A DNA stretch of 64,000 nt from NCBI RefSeq assembly GCF_001042985.1, contig NZ_JYKY01000004.1, positions 1-64,000 of the forward strand, given 5' to 3'. Under the pieces are notes generated by a model. That model saw only the letters and a list, made by a program, of their open reading frames with translations. It was not told the DNA's origin and searched no databases. Below are positions 16,255 to 25,714 of this stretch, piece after piece (position 1 is the first letter of the stretch; each line of letters begins with the position of its first letter). The DNA comes from Pseudomonas lundensis (GTDB lineage Bacteria; Pseudomonadota; Gammaproteobacteria; Pseudomonadales; Pseudomonadaceae). The position numbers and the translations under genes were made by a program.

Positions 16255-17641
16255 GGCCCGTCTCCAGCCAGTTCAAGGGCGCGCTGGCGGCAAAGGGCAG
16301 GCCCAGTTGCTCCAGCGCGGCATGCCAGTCACTCAGACGGTCGGCGTCCAGCGCCTGACCGGGCGGAGCTTGCAGCAACCAGACCCGCGTGGCGGCGGCA
16401 CTGCGCGCCAGTTCACCAATCAACGCCAGGCTGCCGCGGTCCGGTGAGCGCCGCGGATCACAGGCAATTGCCAGGCGCGCGGGCGGGAAGCGAGTCATTT
16501 GCTCCAGCAGGGTTTGCCGTGACTCGCGGCTGTCGAGGATGCCAGCGTCTTTGACCGAGGCAGGCAAGGCGGGCGGCCATGGCTGTTGGTCGTCGAGTTC
16601 GAGGCCCACGATCAGTGCGCCATTGGTTTGCAGTGCCGACTGTCCGGCCTGCACGTGATGCAACTGTTCGGGCGCGCTGTCGTTGACACCCAGGCGCTCG
16701 CTGCTGGGCATTAAGGGTTCGCGCAGTTGGCTGTAGCCGGGCAAGGTGAGGTCCAGCTGCAAGGTGTCGCGTCCGGTTTTCCAGCGCCAGCGGCAGAAAA
16801 CGTAGAGCAGCAGGCGCGGGATCACGCCATAGATCAGAACAACGCCGACCAGCCAGATCGCCCAGGACTGACGAACCAATTCGTTGTTGTAGAGACTGCT
16901 GTCCGTGCTGACGAGGATCATCTCCACGGTGGGCACGCTGAAACCCAGCCAGTTCGGCAGTGCGCCCAGCGCCCGTGTGGCAGCGACGAACACATCGGCG
17001 CCGAGGATCGTGGTCTCCCAGATAAACCCGTAGCGGCGCGTGGCCATGAGCAACAACATCATCACCAGCGCGCTGAGCATGGCCAGCAGCCACAGGCCAT
17101 TGACCAGCGCGCCAACGGCCCAGCGATTGAGCTTGCGCCGTTGCAGCAACAGCACTAACGCGGGGCCAAGCTGTGCGGCCTTGGCATCGCGGGCGAGTTT
17201 TTCACTGAGCCATAGCCACAATCGGCCCAGCCCCGCACCGTGCTCACCGGCACACACCAGGCCGACCACCCAGCTCAGTAGCAGGATCAGGTTGAGCCCG
17301 AGCGAACTGCCCAGCGCCCAAAACACGTTGACCGGGGTCTGGCCGTTGCCCAGCGCCGCAAAGGCCAGCCCGGCACCACTGACGACAGCCATCACCGCGA
17401 GCACCAACAGGGCCAGTCGCGCGCCTTGCAGCCAATGCAGCATGGCGCTGAGCAAACCGTCGCGCTCGGCCAGCCACAGGGCACGGTTTTCAATGCGTGC
17501 GGGCAAGTCGCCGCCGGTAGTGCGGGCGCGGCGGTTGGCTTCCAGATCATCCAGCGGGCCTGCATGTGCTTCGCGCAGACGCACGGTTTCAGTCAGCCAA
17601 AGGCGTTGCAAAGGAGAGAGTTGAGTCACAGGCCGATCCAT
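16247..17641 (-). CDS. DUF2868 domain-containing membrane protein
   Basis: A 464-residue protein with a soluble start (about 1-70), at least four membrane helices (ALLVLAVMAVVSGAGLAFAA near 80, LGLNLILLLSWVVGLV, LWLLAMLSALVMMLLLMA, AIWLVGVVLIYGVIPRLLL) and a soluble C-terminal domain from about 300. It is the upstream partner of the DUF3482 GTPase, with coupled translation. The start MDRPVTQLSPLQRLWLTETV is the only good one. Function unknown. Confidence 0.85.
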   Translation of the reverse strand: MDRPVTQLSPLQRLWLTETVRLREAHAGPLDDLEANRRARTTGGDLPARIENRALWLAERDGLLSAMLHWLQGARLALLVLAVMAVVSGAGLAFAALGNGQTPVNVFWALGSSLGLNLILLLSWVVGLVCAGEHGAGLGRLWLWLSEKLARDAKAAQLGPALVLLLQRRKLNRWAVGALVNGLWLLAMLSALVMMLLLMATRRYGFIWETTILGADVFVAATRALGALPNWLGFSVPTVEMILVSTDSSLYNNELVRQSWAIWLVGVVLIYGVIPRLLLYVFCRWRWKTGRDTLQLDLTLPGYSQLREPLMPSSERLGVNDSAPEQLHHVQAGQSALQTNGALIVGLELDDQQPWPPALPASVKDAGILDSRESRQTLLEQMTRFPPARLAIACDPRRSPDRGSLALIGELARSAAATRVWLLQAPPGQALDADRLSDWHAALEQLGLPFAASAPLNWLETGHD

Positions 17642-17720
17642 TCAAGTGAGCCAAGAGCATAACCGCTGCGGCGCCGGACGGGGTACTGCGGGCGCGGGTC
17701 GCTCTGGTATCCTCGCCCCC

Positions 17721-18233
17721 ATGAAAAAAACACTCCCCCTCAGCCTGATCGCAGCCCTCGGTGAAAACCGCGTGATCGGCGTCGACAACAGCATGCCGTG
17801 GCATTTGCCGGCGGATTTCAAATATTTCAAGGCCACCACCCTGGGCAAGCCCATCATCATGGGGCGTAAAACCTGGGACTCGCTGGGCCGCCCCTTGCCG
17901 GGCCGGTTGAACCTTGTCGTCAGTCGTCAGACCGGCTTGCAACTCGAAGGTGCCGAGGTGTTCGCCTCCCTCGATGCCGCCGTCGCGCGCGCCCAGGCCT
18001 GGGCGGTGGAACAGGGTGTCAGCGAAGTGATGTTGATTGGGGGCGCGCAGTTGTACACCCAGGGTCTGGCGGATGCCGACCGGTTGTACCTGACGCGTGT
18101 GGGCCTGAGCCCGGAAGGTGATGCGTGGTTTCCTGAGTTTGATCAGGCGCAGTGGACATTGGTGTCCAACGAGCCGCATGCGGCTGAAGACGGAAAACCG
18201 GCGTTCAGTTTTGAAGTGTGGGAAAGGGCTTAA
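17721..18233 (+). CDS. folA: Dihydrofolate reductase
   Basis: A 170-residue enzyme that reduces dihydrofolate to tetrahydrofolate with NADPH. The core reads IAALGENRVIGVDNSMPWHL with the catalytic acid D32 in LPADFKYF, the NADPH segment GRKTWDSLGRPLPGR and IGGAQLY. The start MKKTLPLSL at 17721 gives the normal length; an upstream in-frame start lacks a ribosome site. It completes the folate side of the thymidylate cycle; its usual partner thyA is broken at 5683 in this window. If no other thymidylate synthase exists, the demand on FolA falls. Confidence 0.95.
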   Translation: MKKTLPLSLIAALGENRVIGVDNSMPWHLPADFKYFKATTLGKPIIMGRKTWDSLGRPLPGRLNLVVSRQTGLQLEGAEVFASLDAAVARAQAWAVEQGVSEVMLIGGAQLYTQGLADADRLYLTRVGLSPEGDAWFPEFDQAQWTLVSNEPHAAEDGKPAFSFEVWERA

Positions 18234-18246
18234 GCAAACATTGAAG

Positions 18247-18269
18247 CCCCTCTCCCATGGGGAGAGGGG
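18247..18269. terminator. Hairpin between folA and tcyP
   Basis: CCCCTCTCC (18247-18255) and GGAGAGGGG (18261-18269) pair across a five-base loop between two converging genes. Similar CCCTCTCCC/GGGAGAGGG hairpins are scattered in many proteobacterial genomes, so it may be both a repeat and a terminator. There is no good T run. Confidence 0.6.
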
Positions 18270-18286
18270 TCGGTGAGGGGCAAGCG

Positions 18287-19678
18287 TTACGCGTGTGCCA
18301 GCTCGCCATGATCGTCTTCAGCCAGAATGGCTTTATCCGTCTCATTCATGATCTGGCTGGTCACCGTACCGGCCACCATGGCACCGCTCACGTTCAAGGC
18401 CGTGCGGCCCATGTCGATCAGCGGCTCAACCGAGATCAACAGCGCCACCAGCGACACTGGCAGGCCCATCGCGGGCAGTACGATCAGCGCAGCGAAGGTT
18501 GCGCCACCGCCTACGCCAGCCACACCGGCTGAGCTCAGCGTCACGATCGCCACCAGCGTTGCAATCCACAACGGGTCCAGCGGGTTGATGCCCACGGTCG
18601 GGGCAACCATCACGGCCAGCATGGCCGGGTACAGACCGGCACAGCCGTTTTGACCGATGGTCGCGCCAAACGATGCCGCAAAGCTGGCAATGGATGACGG
18701 AATCCCCAAGCGACGGGTTTGCGCCTCAATGCTCAACGGAATACTGGCTGCGCTTGAACGGCTGGTGAACGCGAACGTCAGCACCGGCCAGACCTTGCGG
18801 AAGAAGCGTAGCGGGTTGACCCCGGACAGCGACACGATCAGCCCGTGAATCACGAACATCAGCGCCAGGCCGATGTAAGACACCACCACGAAACTGCCGA
18901 GTTTGATGATGTCTTGCAGGTTGGACGTCGCCACCACTTTGGTCATCAGGGCCAGCACGCCGTACGGGGTCAGTTTCATGACCAGACGTACCAGACGCAT
19001 CACCCAGGCTTGCAGGGTGTCGATGGCATTGAGCACTTTGCTGCCTTTTTCCGGCTCATCCTTGAACAGTTGCAGCGCGGCAACGCCCAGGAATGCAGCA
19101 AAGATCACCACGCTGATGATCGACGTCGGCTTGGCGCGGGCCAGGTCGGCAAACGGGTTTTGCGGGATAAACGACAGCAGCAACTGCGGCACATTCAGGT
19201 CGGCCACTTTCCCTGCGTAATCGCTTTGAATGATCTGCAGGCGGCTCATCTCCGCAGCGCCCGCCACCAGACCTTCAGCCGTGAGACCGAACAGGTTGGT
19301 CAGGCCGATGCCCACCAGCGCTGCGATCATGGTGGTAAACAGCAGGGTGCCGATGGTCAAAAAGCTGATCTTGCCCAACGACGACGCGTTATGCAGCCGC
19401 GCCACGGCGCTCAGGATCGACGCAAATACCAGCGGAATCACGATCATTTGCAGCAACTGCACATAGCCGCTGCCAACCAGATCGAACCAGCCGATGGACG
19501 TTTTCAGGGTAGGGTTTTCAGCACCATAGATAAGGTGCAAACCAAGACCGAAAATCACACCGACAACCAGCGCCAGCAGGACTTTTTTAGCAAGGCTCCA
19601 CGCGGTGTGGCGGGTCAGCGACAAGCCGAACAGCAACGCGAGGAACACCAGCAGATTGAGGATCAGCGGGTAATTCAT
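18287..19678 (-). CDS. tcyP: L-cystine/cation symporter
   Basis: A 463-residue member of the dicarboxylate/amino-acid:cation symporter family, closest in wording to E. coli TcyP (YdjN). It starts [20 protein letters not shown] and contains [20 protein letters not shown] and the helix-hairpin segments [15 protein letters not shown] and [15 protein letters not shown]. It imports cystine across the inner membrane with protons or sodium. Typical length and no defects. It stands alone between folA and ilvD, as in P. aeruginosa. The 245 bases upstream, up to the ilvD terminator, show nothing else beyond a short palindrome CTGTCGACAG. Confidence 0.9.
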   Translation of the reverse strand: MNYPLILNLLVFLALLFGLSLTRHTAWSLAKKVLLALVVGVIFGLGLHLIYGAENPTLKTSIGWFDLVGSGYVQLLQMIVIPLVFASILSAVARLHNASSLGKISFLTIGTLLFTTMIAALVGIGLTNLFGLTAEGLVAGAAEMSRLQIIQSDYAGKVADLNVPQLLLSFIPQNPFADLARAKPTSIISVVIFAAFLGVAALQLFKDEPEKGSKVLNAIDTLQAWVMRLVRLVMKLTPYGVLALMTKVVATSNLQDIIKLGSFVVVSYIGLALMFVIHGLIVSLSGVNPLRFFRKVWPVLTFAFTSRSSAASIPLSIEAQTRRLGIPSSIASFAASFGATIGQNGCAGLYPAMLAVMVAPTVGINPLDPLWIATLVAIVTLSSAGVAGVGGGATFAALIVLPAMGLPVSLVALLISVEPLIDMGRTALNVSGAMVAGTVTSQIMNETDKAILAEDDHGELAHA

Positions 19679-19923
19679 GAAAGCTCCGAGGGGCGACTTG
19701 TACCAGTCTTGGGATGTAACAATTTCGAACCGGAAATGCTAACAGGTTGATATAGCTAGAAATATACCGTTCTGGAATGACTACCTTTGATTTGGGAATA
19801 AGCCTGTCGACAGACCGAAGGTTGTTTGTGCCTCTCGTGTCGCTTATAGAGAAGCATAGCTGATGGCGCCTTTAAGCTTTTGCATTGGGTATGTCTGTAG
19901 GGAATATCTTTTGTCCCTTCATT

Positions 19924-19952
19924 AAAAATCCCGGCACATGGCCGGGATTTTT
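19924..19952 (-). terminator. Terminator of ilvD
   Basis: AAAAATCCCGGC (19924-19935) pairs perfectly with GCCGGGATTTTT (19941-19952) across a five-base loop, 17 bases beyond the ilvD stop. Both flanks are A/T runs, so it may work in both directions. Confidence 0.92.
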
Positions 19953-19969
19953 GGGGGGTGCGAGGTGGG

Positions 19970-21817
19970 TTACGGCACCAGTTTGTCCAGCAAGGCTTTG
20001 TCACGTACCGCGCCCTTGTCGGCGCTGGTGGCGAGCAAGGCGTATGCCTTCAATGCCGTGGTGACTTTGCGTGGACGCACTTCGACCGGTTTCCAGCCTT
20101 TTTTGTCCTGCTCGACCCGGCGCGCCGCTAGTTCTTCGTCGCTGACCAACAAGTTGATCGAGCGGTTCGGGATGTCGATCAGGACTTTGTCGCCGTCCTG
20201 TACCAGGCCAATCGCGCCGCCCGCCGCAGCTTCCGGTGAGGCGTGGCCGATGGACAGGCCCGACGTACCGCCCGAGAAGCGTCCGTCGGTGAGCAAGGCG
20301 CAGGCTTTGCCCAGCCCTTTGGACTTGAGGTACGAGGTGGGGTAGAGCATCTCTTGCATGCCCGGCCCGCCTTTCGGGCCTTCGTAGCGAATGATCACGA
20401 TGTCGCCCGCCTGCACTTCATCCGCGAGGATGCCGCGCACGGCGCTGTCCTGGCTTTCGAAGATTTTGGCGTTGCCTTCGAACACGTGAATCGACTCATC
20501 GACCCCGGCGGTTTTCACCACGCAACCATCCAGCGCGATGTTGCCGTACAGCACGGCCAGCCCGCCTTCCTGCGAGTAAGCGTGCTCGACGCTGCGAATG
20601 CAGCCGTTTTCACGGTCGTCGTCCAGCGTGTCCCAGCGGGTCGACTGGCTGAACGCGGTTTGCGTCGGGATGCCGGCCGGGCCCGCGCGGAAGAAGGTGT
20701 GCACGGCTTCGTTGTCAGTCTGGGTGATGTCCCACTGGGCGATGGCGTCGGCCATGGTCTTGCTGTGCACCGTCGGCAGGTCGGTGTGCAGCAAGCCGCC
20801 ACGGGCCAGCGAGCCGAGGATGGAGAAAATGCCGCCAGCGCGGTGCACGTCTTCCATGTGGTACTTCTGGATGTTCGGCGCCACTTTGCACAGTTGCGGG
20901 ACGTGGCGCGACAGACGGTCGATGTCCTTGAGGTCGAAGTCGATCTCGGCCTCCTGGGCGGCGGCCAGCAAATGCAGGATGGTGTTGGTCGAGCCGCCCA
21001 TGGCGATGTCCAGCGTCATGGCATTTTCGAATGCCTTGAAGTTGGCGATGTTGCGCGGCAGCACCGATTCGTCGTTTTCGACGTAGTACTGGCGGCACAG
21101 GTCGACGATGGTGCGGCCTGCTTGCAGGAACAGTTGCTCGCGGTCGCTGTGGGTGGCCAGTGTCGAGCCGTTGCCCGGCAGCGCCAGGCCGAGGGCTTCA
21201 GTCAGGCAGTTCATCGAGTTGGCGGTGAACATGCCGGAACATGAACCGCAGGTCGGGCAGGCGCTGCGCTCGTACTCGGCAACCTTCTCGTCAGAAGCGC
21301 TGGAGTCGGCTGCAATCACCATGGCATCCACCAGATCGAGGCCGTGGCTGGCGAGCTTGGTTTTGCCCGCTTCCATCGGCCCGCCGGAGACGAAAATCAC
21401 CGGGATGTTGAGGCGCAACGAGGCCATCAGCATGCCGGGGGTGATTTTGTCGCAGTTGGAAATGCACACGATGGCGTCGGCGCAGTGGGCGTTGACCATG
21501 TACTCCACGGAGTCGGCAATGATCTCGCGGCTCGGCAGCGAATAGAGCATGCCGTCATGGCCCATGGCGATGCCGTCGTCCACGGCGATGGTGTTGAATT
21601 CTTTGGCAACGCCGCCTGCGCGCTCAATCTCGCGGGCGACCAGTTGGCCCATGTCCTTGAGGTGGACGTGGCCCGGCACGAATTGGGTAAAGGAGTTGGC
21701 AATGGCGATGATCGGCTTCTTGAAGTCGGCATCTTTCATCCCCGTGGCGCGCCACAACGCGCGCGCACCGGCCATGTTGCGGCCATGGGTGGAGGTTTTC
21801 GAACGATAGTCAGGCAT
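19970..21817 (-). CDS. ilvD: Dihydroxy-acid dehydratase
   Basis: A 615-residue iron-sulfur enzyme of branched-chain amino-acid synthesis; it dehydrates 2,3-dihydroxy-3-methylbutanoate and its pentanoate homologue to the 2-keto acids. It starts [20 protein letters not shown]. Cluster cysteines are in [11 protein letters not shown] near 122 and [19 protein letters not shown] near 195. [15 protein letters not shown] lies near 525. Length is normal for IlvD. It is monocistronic with its own terminator. The 234 bases before its start show no gene. Confidence 0.96.
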   Translation of the reverse strand: MPDYRSKTSTHGRNMAGARALWRATGMKDADFKKPIIAIANSFTQFVPGHVHLKDMGQLVAREIERAGGVAKEFNTIAVDDGIAMGHDGMLYSLPSREIIADSVEYMVNAHCADAIVCISNCDKITPGMLMASLRLNIPVIFVSGGPMEAGKTKLASHGLDLVDAMVIAADSSASDEKVAEYERSACPTCGSCSGMFTANSMNCLTEALGLALPGNGSTLATHSDREQLFLQAGRTIVDLCRQYYVENDESVLPRNIANFKAFENAMTLDIAMGGSTNTILHLLAAAQEAEIDFDLKDIDRLSRHVPQLCKVAPNIQKYHMEDVHRAGGIFSILGSLARGGLLHTDLPTVHSKTMADAIAQWDITQTDNEAVHTFFRAGPAGIPTQTAFSQSTRWDTLDDDRENGCIRSVEHAYSQEGGLAVLYGNIALDGCVVKTAGVDESIHVFEGNAKIFESQDSAVRGILADEVQAGDIVIIRYEGPKGGPGMQEMLYPTSYLKSKGLGKACALLTDGRFSGGTSGLSIGHASPEAAAGGAIGLVQDGDKVLIDIPNRSINLLVSDEELAARRVEQDKKGWKPVEVRPRKVTTALKAYALLATSADKGAVRDKALLDKLVP

Positions 21818-22051
21818 GGAGCAACTCCGGGCGGCTAATCAGGTAACAAACAGGGAAGTGAGCTTCTAATCGCTGACTGACAACACAGAAAATGACTACG
21901 TGTCAGCAAGCTGCCGTTAACGCTGCGGGATCGCCGCGCGTCTGGGCCTGAGCTCATAAACCCGCCGGGGATGATTGGCGATGAATGCGTCGATTCTACA
22001 CGGCTGGCGTGCGGAGGGAATGGGCCTAACGCACGGCCCACAGAGCAAGGG

Positions 22052-23245
22052 CTATGCCGGGCGCTGTTCGCGCAGGCGTCGGCAGGTGGCCAGGATCAAG
22101 CCCAGCGCAATCAGGCCCAGCGCCATGAAGGTGGTCGCCAGCGTCACTGGCAGGCTGGCCGGGCTGAGGTTGACCCAGGCACTGACAACCCCGCCGCAGA
22201 TGAAGATCAGCGCGCTGCCGGCTGACGACGCCGTGCCTGCCAGATCAGGAAAGACGTCCATCGCCCGTGAGGTGGCAATTGGCCGGGCGATGGTGATGCC
22301 CATGGTGCAGACCATCATGGGCAGCAGCACGTTAAAGACCGTCAAGCCTGCGTGGCGGTGCAGCAGCCCCATCAAGCCCCCCGCCAAAACGATCAATAAC
22401 AGCCCGGCAATGATCTGTCGGTTCGCGCTAATGCGTTTGCTGAGTCCATGAGCCAACACGCCGCCGCCCACATAGGCTGCGCCGTACACCAGCAATATCA
22501 GCGAGAAGGTGTAGCTGGACAGGTGCAGTTGCTCCAGAAACAACAAGGGCGACATGACGATGAATGAAAAATGGCAGGCGAAAGCGATGGCCGATATCAA
22601 CCAGTAGCTGATGAACGTGGGATTGCGGCACACAAGGGCGTAGGCCCTCAGCAGGCTGTGGGAGGACGGATTGCGCGCGGGGTTGTCCCTTAAGTGCCTC
22701 CAGGCAATGACCCAGACGGTCAACCCCAGCGCGATGAACACCCAGAAGCTGCCGGGCCAATCGAAGGCGTCCTGCAACACGGTGCCCGCCAGGGGGGAGA
22801 GCGAGATCGCCAGCCCGCTGGCGGTGACCATCAGGATGCGCAGCTGGTCCCGTTGCTTGCCGGTGAACAGGTCTTGGATCAAGGCTTGAGACAAAACGAA
22901 ACACCCGCACCCGACGGCCTGCAGGCACCGGAACAGCAGAAATCCGCCGTAATCTGTGGACAGCACGCAACCCGCCGCGCCGACAATCGACAGGGCCATG
23001 CCCGCAAGCAGCAAGGATTTGCGCCCTATGCGGTCAGAAAGCGGACCTATGAGCAGTTGTGAAAGCGAAATGCCAATAGCGAACAGGCTGATGGACAGTG
23101 CGATATCGCCCGGTGTTCGTTGAAAGTAGTCAGCCAGGGCTGGGAATGAGGGCAATACGACGTCCAGCGGGAACACCCCGAGCACCACCATGCTGAGCAA
23201 CAGGAAAATCGCCAGCCTCGGTCTGGTCGCTGGTGTTTCAGGCAT
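22052..23245 (-). CDS. MFS transporter (Bcr/CflA-like drug exporter)
   Basis: A 397-residue major-facilitator protein with about twelve membrane helices. The family loop GPLSDRIGRKSLLLAGMALS lies between helices 2 and 3, and PLDVVLPSFPALADYF near residue 25 is the Bcr/CflA-type opening that puts acidic residues in helix 1. It overlaps the diiron oxygenase gene by eight bases (ATGCCTGA), so the two are made together. As the last gene of the cluster, it probably exports the pathway product and gives self-protection. Substrate unknown. Confidence 0.85.
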   Translation of the reverse strand: MPETPATRPRLAIFLLLSMVVLGVFPLDVVLPSFPALADYFQRTPGDIALSISLFAIGISLSQLLIGPLSDRIGRKSLLLAGMALSIVGAAGCVLSTDYGGFLLFRCLQAVGCGCFVLSQALIQDLFTGKQRDQLRILMVTASGLAISLSPLAGTVLQDAFDWPGSFWVFIALGLTVWVIAWRHLRDNPARNPSSHSLLRAYALVCRNPTFISYWLISAIAFACHFSFIVMSPLLFLEQLHLSSYTFSLILLVYGAAYVGGGVLAHGLSKRISANRQIIAGLLLIVLAGGLMGLLHRHAGLTVFNVLLPMMVCTMGITIARPIATSRAMDVFPDLAGTASSAGSALIFICGGVVSAWVNLSPASLPVTLATTFMALGLIALGLILATCRRLREQRPA

Positions 23246-24206
23246 CCATAAACCCCGCGCTCAAGAACAGTCGCCGGTTGTGCTCAAGGGTGAAAAAACC
23301 GGCATTGGCCAACGCCAGCACGGTGGCTCTGGCCCCGGCACGCACGCGTTGTTGGTGAACGGCGGGCTGCTGCAACTGGATGCAGATCTGTTCGATGGTG
23401 GTCGGGTTGAGGTCGACACTGGCGAGGCTTTCTTTCAGCCAACGGGTGTCGCTTTCGAAAAAGATGCCGAGGAGGGTGAGTAACTGGGTGGTCGCTTTGG
23501 CGCGCTGGACGTCATCGAGCAACGACCACACATGGGCGAACACTTCACTAAAGTACCGGCTGTGACGGGCTTCGTCCCCCAGATGGCTTTTGAACATGTC
23601 CAGCACGGTGGACACCAGCGGGACATGGATGGCGCCGAGCAGCTCTTTGGCAATGATCGTCTCGGACACAAAGCCGATCAAAAACCAGTGCAGAGCCCTG
23701 TCCGCCGGTCGGCAGATGTCTATTTGATGCTGCAGGCGCTGGATGCGGTGGGCGGGGCGGGAGCGGTTGTTGATGCCGTACAGCTCAGCCACCTGTTCGG
23801 CGATCTGGTTGGAGAACAGCGCGTGATAGCCCTCGTCGGTGTACAGCTGCAAGGCGGCGTTTTTCATGGCGAGCGGCACGTGAAGGCCGAGTTCGTTGTG
23901 GATCAGGGTCTCGACCGCGCGGTTAACCAGTTTGTGTTCCAGCACCGTGGTGTAGTCGAGGAAGTACACCAGTTGATTGGCCTCCAGGCGCCGCACCACG
24001 GACGTGCCTGCCTGCACGATGTCCGGGTGATCGAGGTAGGGCATGAACGCGGGCACAAACCAGTGGCGATCGCCCAGTTGGGACTCAAGGTCCGCAGGCA
24101 AGGCGTAAGGGGTGCGATCCAGTCGCACGCTGGCGTTGGTGTCCCAGCCAGCCAACGTGTAGGGCGCAGGAGAGGCACACGTTTTTTGGGGGCAGGGTTT
24201 GTTCAC
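23238..24206 (-). CDS. AurF-type diiron oxygenase
   Basis: A 322-residue ferritin-like diiron enzyme. The metal ligands fit the AurF (p-aminobenzoate N-oxygenase) pattern: E90 in TTVLEHK, E125 and H128 in DEGYH, E182 in FVSETII, and E212 and H215 in DEARH. The family oxidises amines or other C-H/N-H groups with O2. The GTG at 24206 overlaps the dehydrogenase stop as GTGA and has AAGGA upstream, so it is preferred to the longer frame from 24251. It sits between a SagB-type dehydrogenase and an exporter, which argues for tailoring of a small molecule or peptide. Confidence 0.8.
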   Translation of the reverse strand: MNKPCPQKTCASPAPYTLAGWDTNASVRLDRTPYALPADLESQLGDRHWFVPAFMPYLDHPDIVQAGTSVVRRLEANQLVYFLDYTTVLEHKLVNRAVETLIHNELGLHVPLAMKNAALQLYTDEGYHALFSNQIAEQVAELYGINNRSRPAHRIQRLQHQIDICRPADRALHWFLIGFVSETIIAKELLGAIHVPLVSTVLDMFKSHLGDEARHSRYFSEVFAHVWSLLDDVQRAKATTQLLTLLGIFFESDTRWLKESLASVDLNPTTIEQICIQLQQPAVHQQRVRAGARATVLALANAGFFTLEHNRRLFLSAGFMDA

Positions 24207-25287
24207 GGTGCGGGGTCCTTGTGCTGGATGAGCGCCATCAGCTCCTGGCATTGCACTTGGCCGTCGCCTTTGCCGCAGCCCACAAAAAACAAGGGTTGTT
24301 CGGGGCTGTCGTCCAGGCCCAGCAGCGCTTCTACACGGTCATCGGTCAGGGCACCGGTCAGCCAGGTATCCAGTCCCAACTGTGTGGCCACAAGCTGGAA
24401 CGTTTGAGCGATATGCCCGGCCTCAACGTAGGCCATGCGATAGGCCCGTGAGTGCTCGTACTTCCACCACAATTTGTCGAAGCGCGAGGTGATGAACAGC
24501 CCGACGGGCAGGGTATTGATGAAATGCTGGCCGCACAGCAGCTTGCCCAAAGGCTCGTCCGGGAGCGGGCTGATGAGGCTCAGGGCATGCAGGTCACTTG
24601 AATAGGCATACACGCCAGCCTTGAGACCGGTCACGTGCTGCACATACACATAACCCTCGCAGGCGTTGAGTCCGCCGCCGGAAGGACTGCTGCGACGCGC
24701 TTCCATGCCCAGTGGAATGGACAGATTGATCTCGCCCCGACGTTCGTTCAGATAGCCGAGTGACAGGTAAAGCAAGGTGCTGAGTTGGCGCAATGAAAGG
24801 CTTTGCCCGGTAAAAGAACGGGACGTTTTGCGGTTGATCAATGCAGTGGCGAGTGAACCTTTCAAGGCGTCGGCAGGCTTGCACACGGGCAGGGCCACCA
24901 GATTGGCGTTATGGGGGTCGATACGATTGGGCTCGGGGGCCGGGGTGCTCAAGACTTCGTTGCAATGTGCCAGGTACTGCACGGCCCATTCATGGACGTC
25001 TTGAGGAATGTGCTCCTGCGGCAGGTTCTTGGTGCCGATATGGAAGATTCGGGAGAGGTCATCCCAGCCCCATTGCGGTGTGGGGATTTCTTCGTCTGTA
25101 ATAATCGAGGCCGCCAGAAAGTCCTGATCGACAGTGCTGTTGGGTCGAAAAGTTCAGGGCAGGTAATAAGTTGGGTTAATCGCTTGCTGTAGTGGAAGTC
25201 GAGTTCAAATTGCGTGTGATTGGAATAATTCCAGACGATGTGATGCGGTGACCGGGCCAATATAAACAAGTAAGGATTTATATGCAT
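24203..25287 (-). pseudogene. SagB/ThcOx-type FMN dehydrogenase with one-base deletion
   Basis: The 5' part reads MHINPYLFILARSPHHIVWN to LFDPTA, then shifts; the next frame continues STVDQDFLAASIITDEEIPT and runs to the stop at 24203 as a nitroreductase-fold SagB/ThcOx enzyme (RKTSRSFTGQSLSLRQLSTL, ACEGYVYVQHV, GHIAQTFQLVATQLGLDTWL). Restoring one A in the AA at 25142-25143 gives 362 codons exactly and a smooth junction FDPNSTVDQ. Such enzymes use FMN to oxidise azolines to azoles in peptide products or other C-N/C-S bonds. No YcaO cyclodehydratase is nearby. A downstream GTG (24982) could still yield a 259-residue C-terminal protein. Confidence 0.75.
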
Positions 25288-25313
25288 GGATCAACAGCTC
25301 TGAAGGGGAAGGT

Positions 25314-25349
25314 AATGAAGCCGGGGTGTCGGCAGGCCCCGGCTTCATT
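25314..25349 (-). terminator. 13-bp hairpin between peptide gene and dehydrogenase
   Basis: AATGAAGCCGGGG (25314-25326) pairs perfectly with CCCCGGCTTCATT (25337-25349) across ten bases. It lies 16 bases beyond the stop of the small peptide gene and 27 before the dehydrogenase start. No T run follows, so it may be a partial terminator or a stabilising 3' end that makes peptide mRNA more abundant than enzyme mRNA. An attenuator role is also possible. Confidence 0.65.
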
Positions 25350-25364
25350 GTCAGCGACGTTGCG

Positions 25365-25436
25365 TTAGCGCTGAGGAGGGACGGCCAGACAGGCCAGGTT
25401 GGCGATTTTGCTAACTTCTAGAGAAACGGCTTTCAT
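25365..25436 (-). CDS. Small peptide, candidate RiPP precursor or leader peptide
   Basis: An ATG at 25436 follows GGAG by seven bases and opens 23 codons: MKAVSLEVSKI, a short hydrophobic middle, then a tail CLAVPPQR and a TAA. A second ATG at 25439 is directly before it. The peptide has one cysteine and two prolines, a charged N-terminal half and a compact C-terminal half, the split expected of a leader/core precursor. It is followed by a strong hairpin and then modifying-enzyme genes. No known precursor family was recognised. A regulatory leader peptide is the main alternative, but no run of one amino acid supports classical attenuation. Confidence 0.55.
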   Translation of the reverse strand: MKAVSLEVSKIANLACLAVPPQR

Positions 25437-25461
25437 CATCGTGCTCCTTACATAAAAGTGG

Positions 25462-25516
25462 GTGACTTCAGGGAGTAAGTGCAGTCACTTCGTACTGCGT
25501 CGTTCTCAAAGTGACT
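25462..25516. promoter_or_regulatory. Repeated GTGACTT sites upstream of the peptide gene
   Basis: AGTCACTT (25483-25490) and AAGTGACT (25509-25516) form an eight-base inverted repeat, centre to centre 26 bases; a third GTGACTT is at 25462-25468. They lie 26-80 bases before the peptide start and could be operator sites for the cluster. Around 25560-25582, AAAGTGGG/CCCGCTTT is a weak hairpin. The rest of 25517-25714 shows no gene. Confidence 0.45.
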
Positions 25517-25714
25517 TGGTTAAAACTAGCTGCTTACGGAAAAACAACAATGTTATATAAAGTGGGTTATTGCCCGCTTTTGCGTAGGAATAATCTTAAG
25601 TAAGAGTTAAGTGCGTGTTTTATCTTCAGGCAGTTCGGTAAAAACGTCCTATGTAGGCGATTTTGCTATTAAGGCTTAAAGTGTCGAGGTGCTTTCTTAC
25701 AGGGATTTTGAACG

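Noticed and set aside
18845..19750. 301-codon plus-strand frame opposite tcyP
   Set aside because: Antisense shadow of a clear transporter; rich in His and Gln with no ribosome site.
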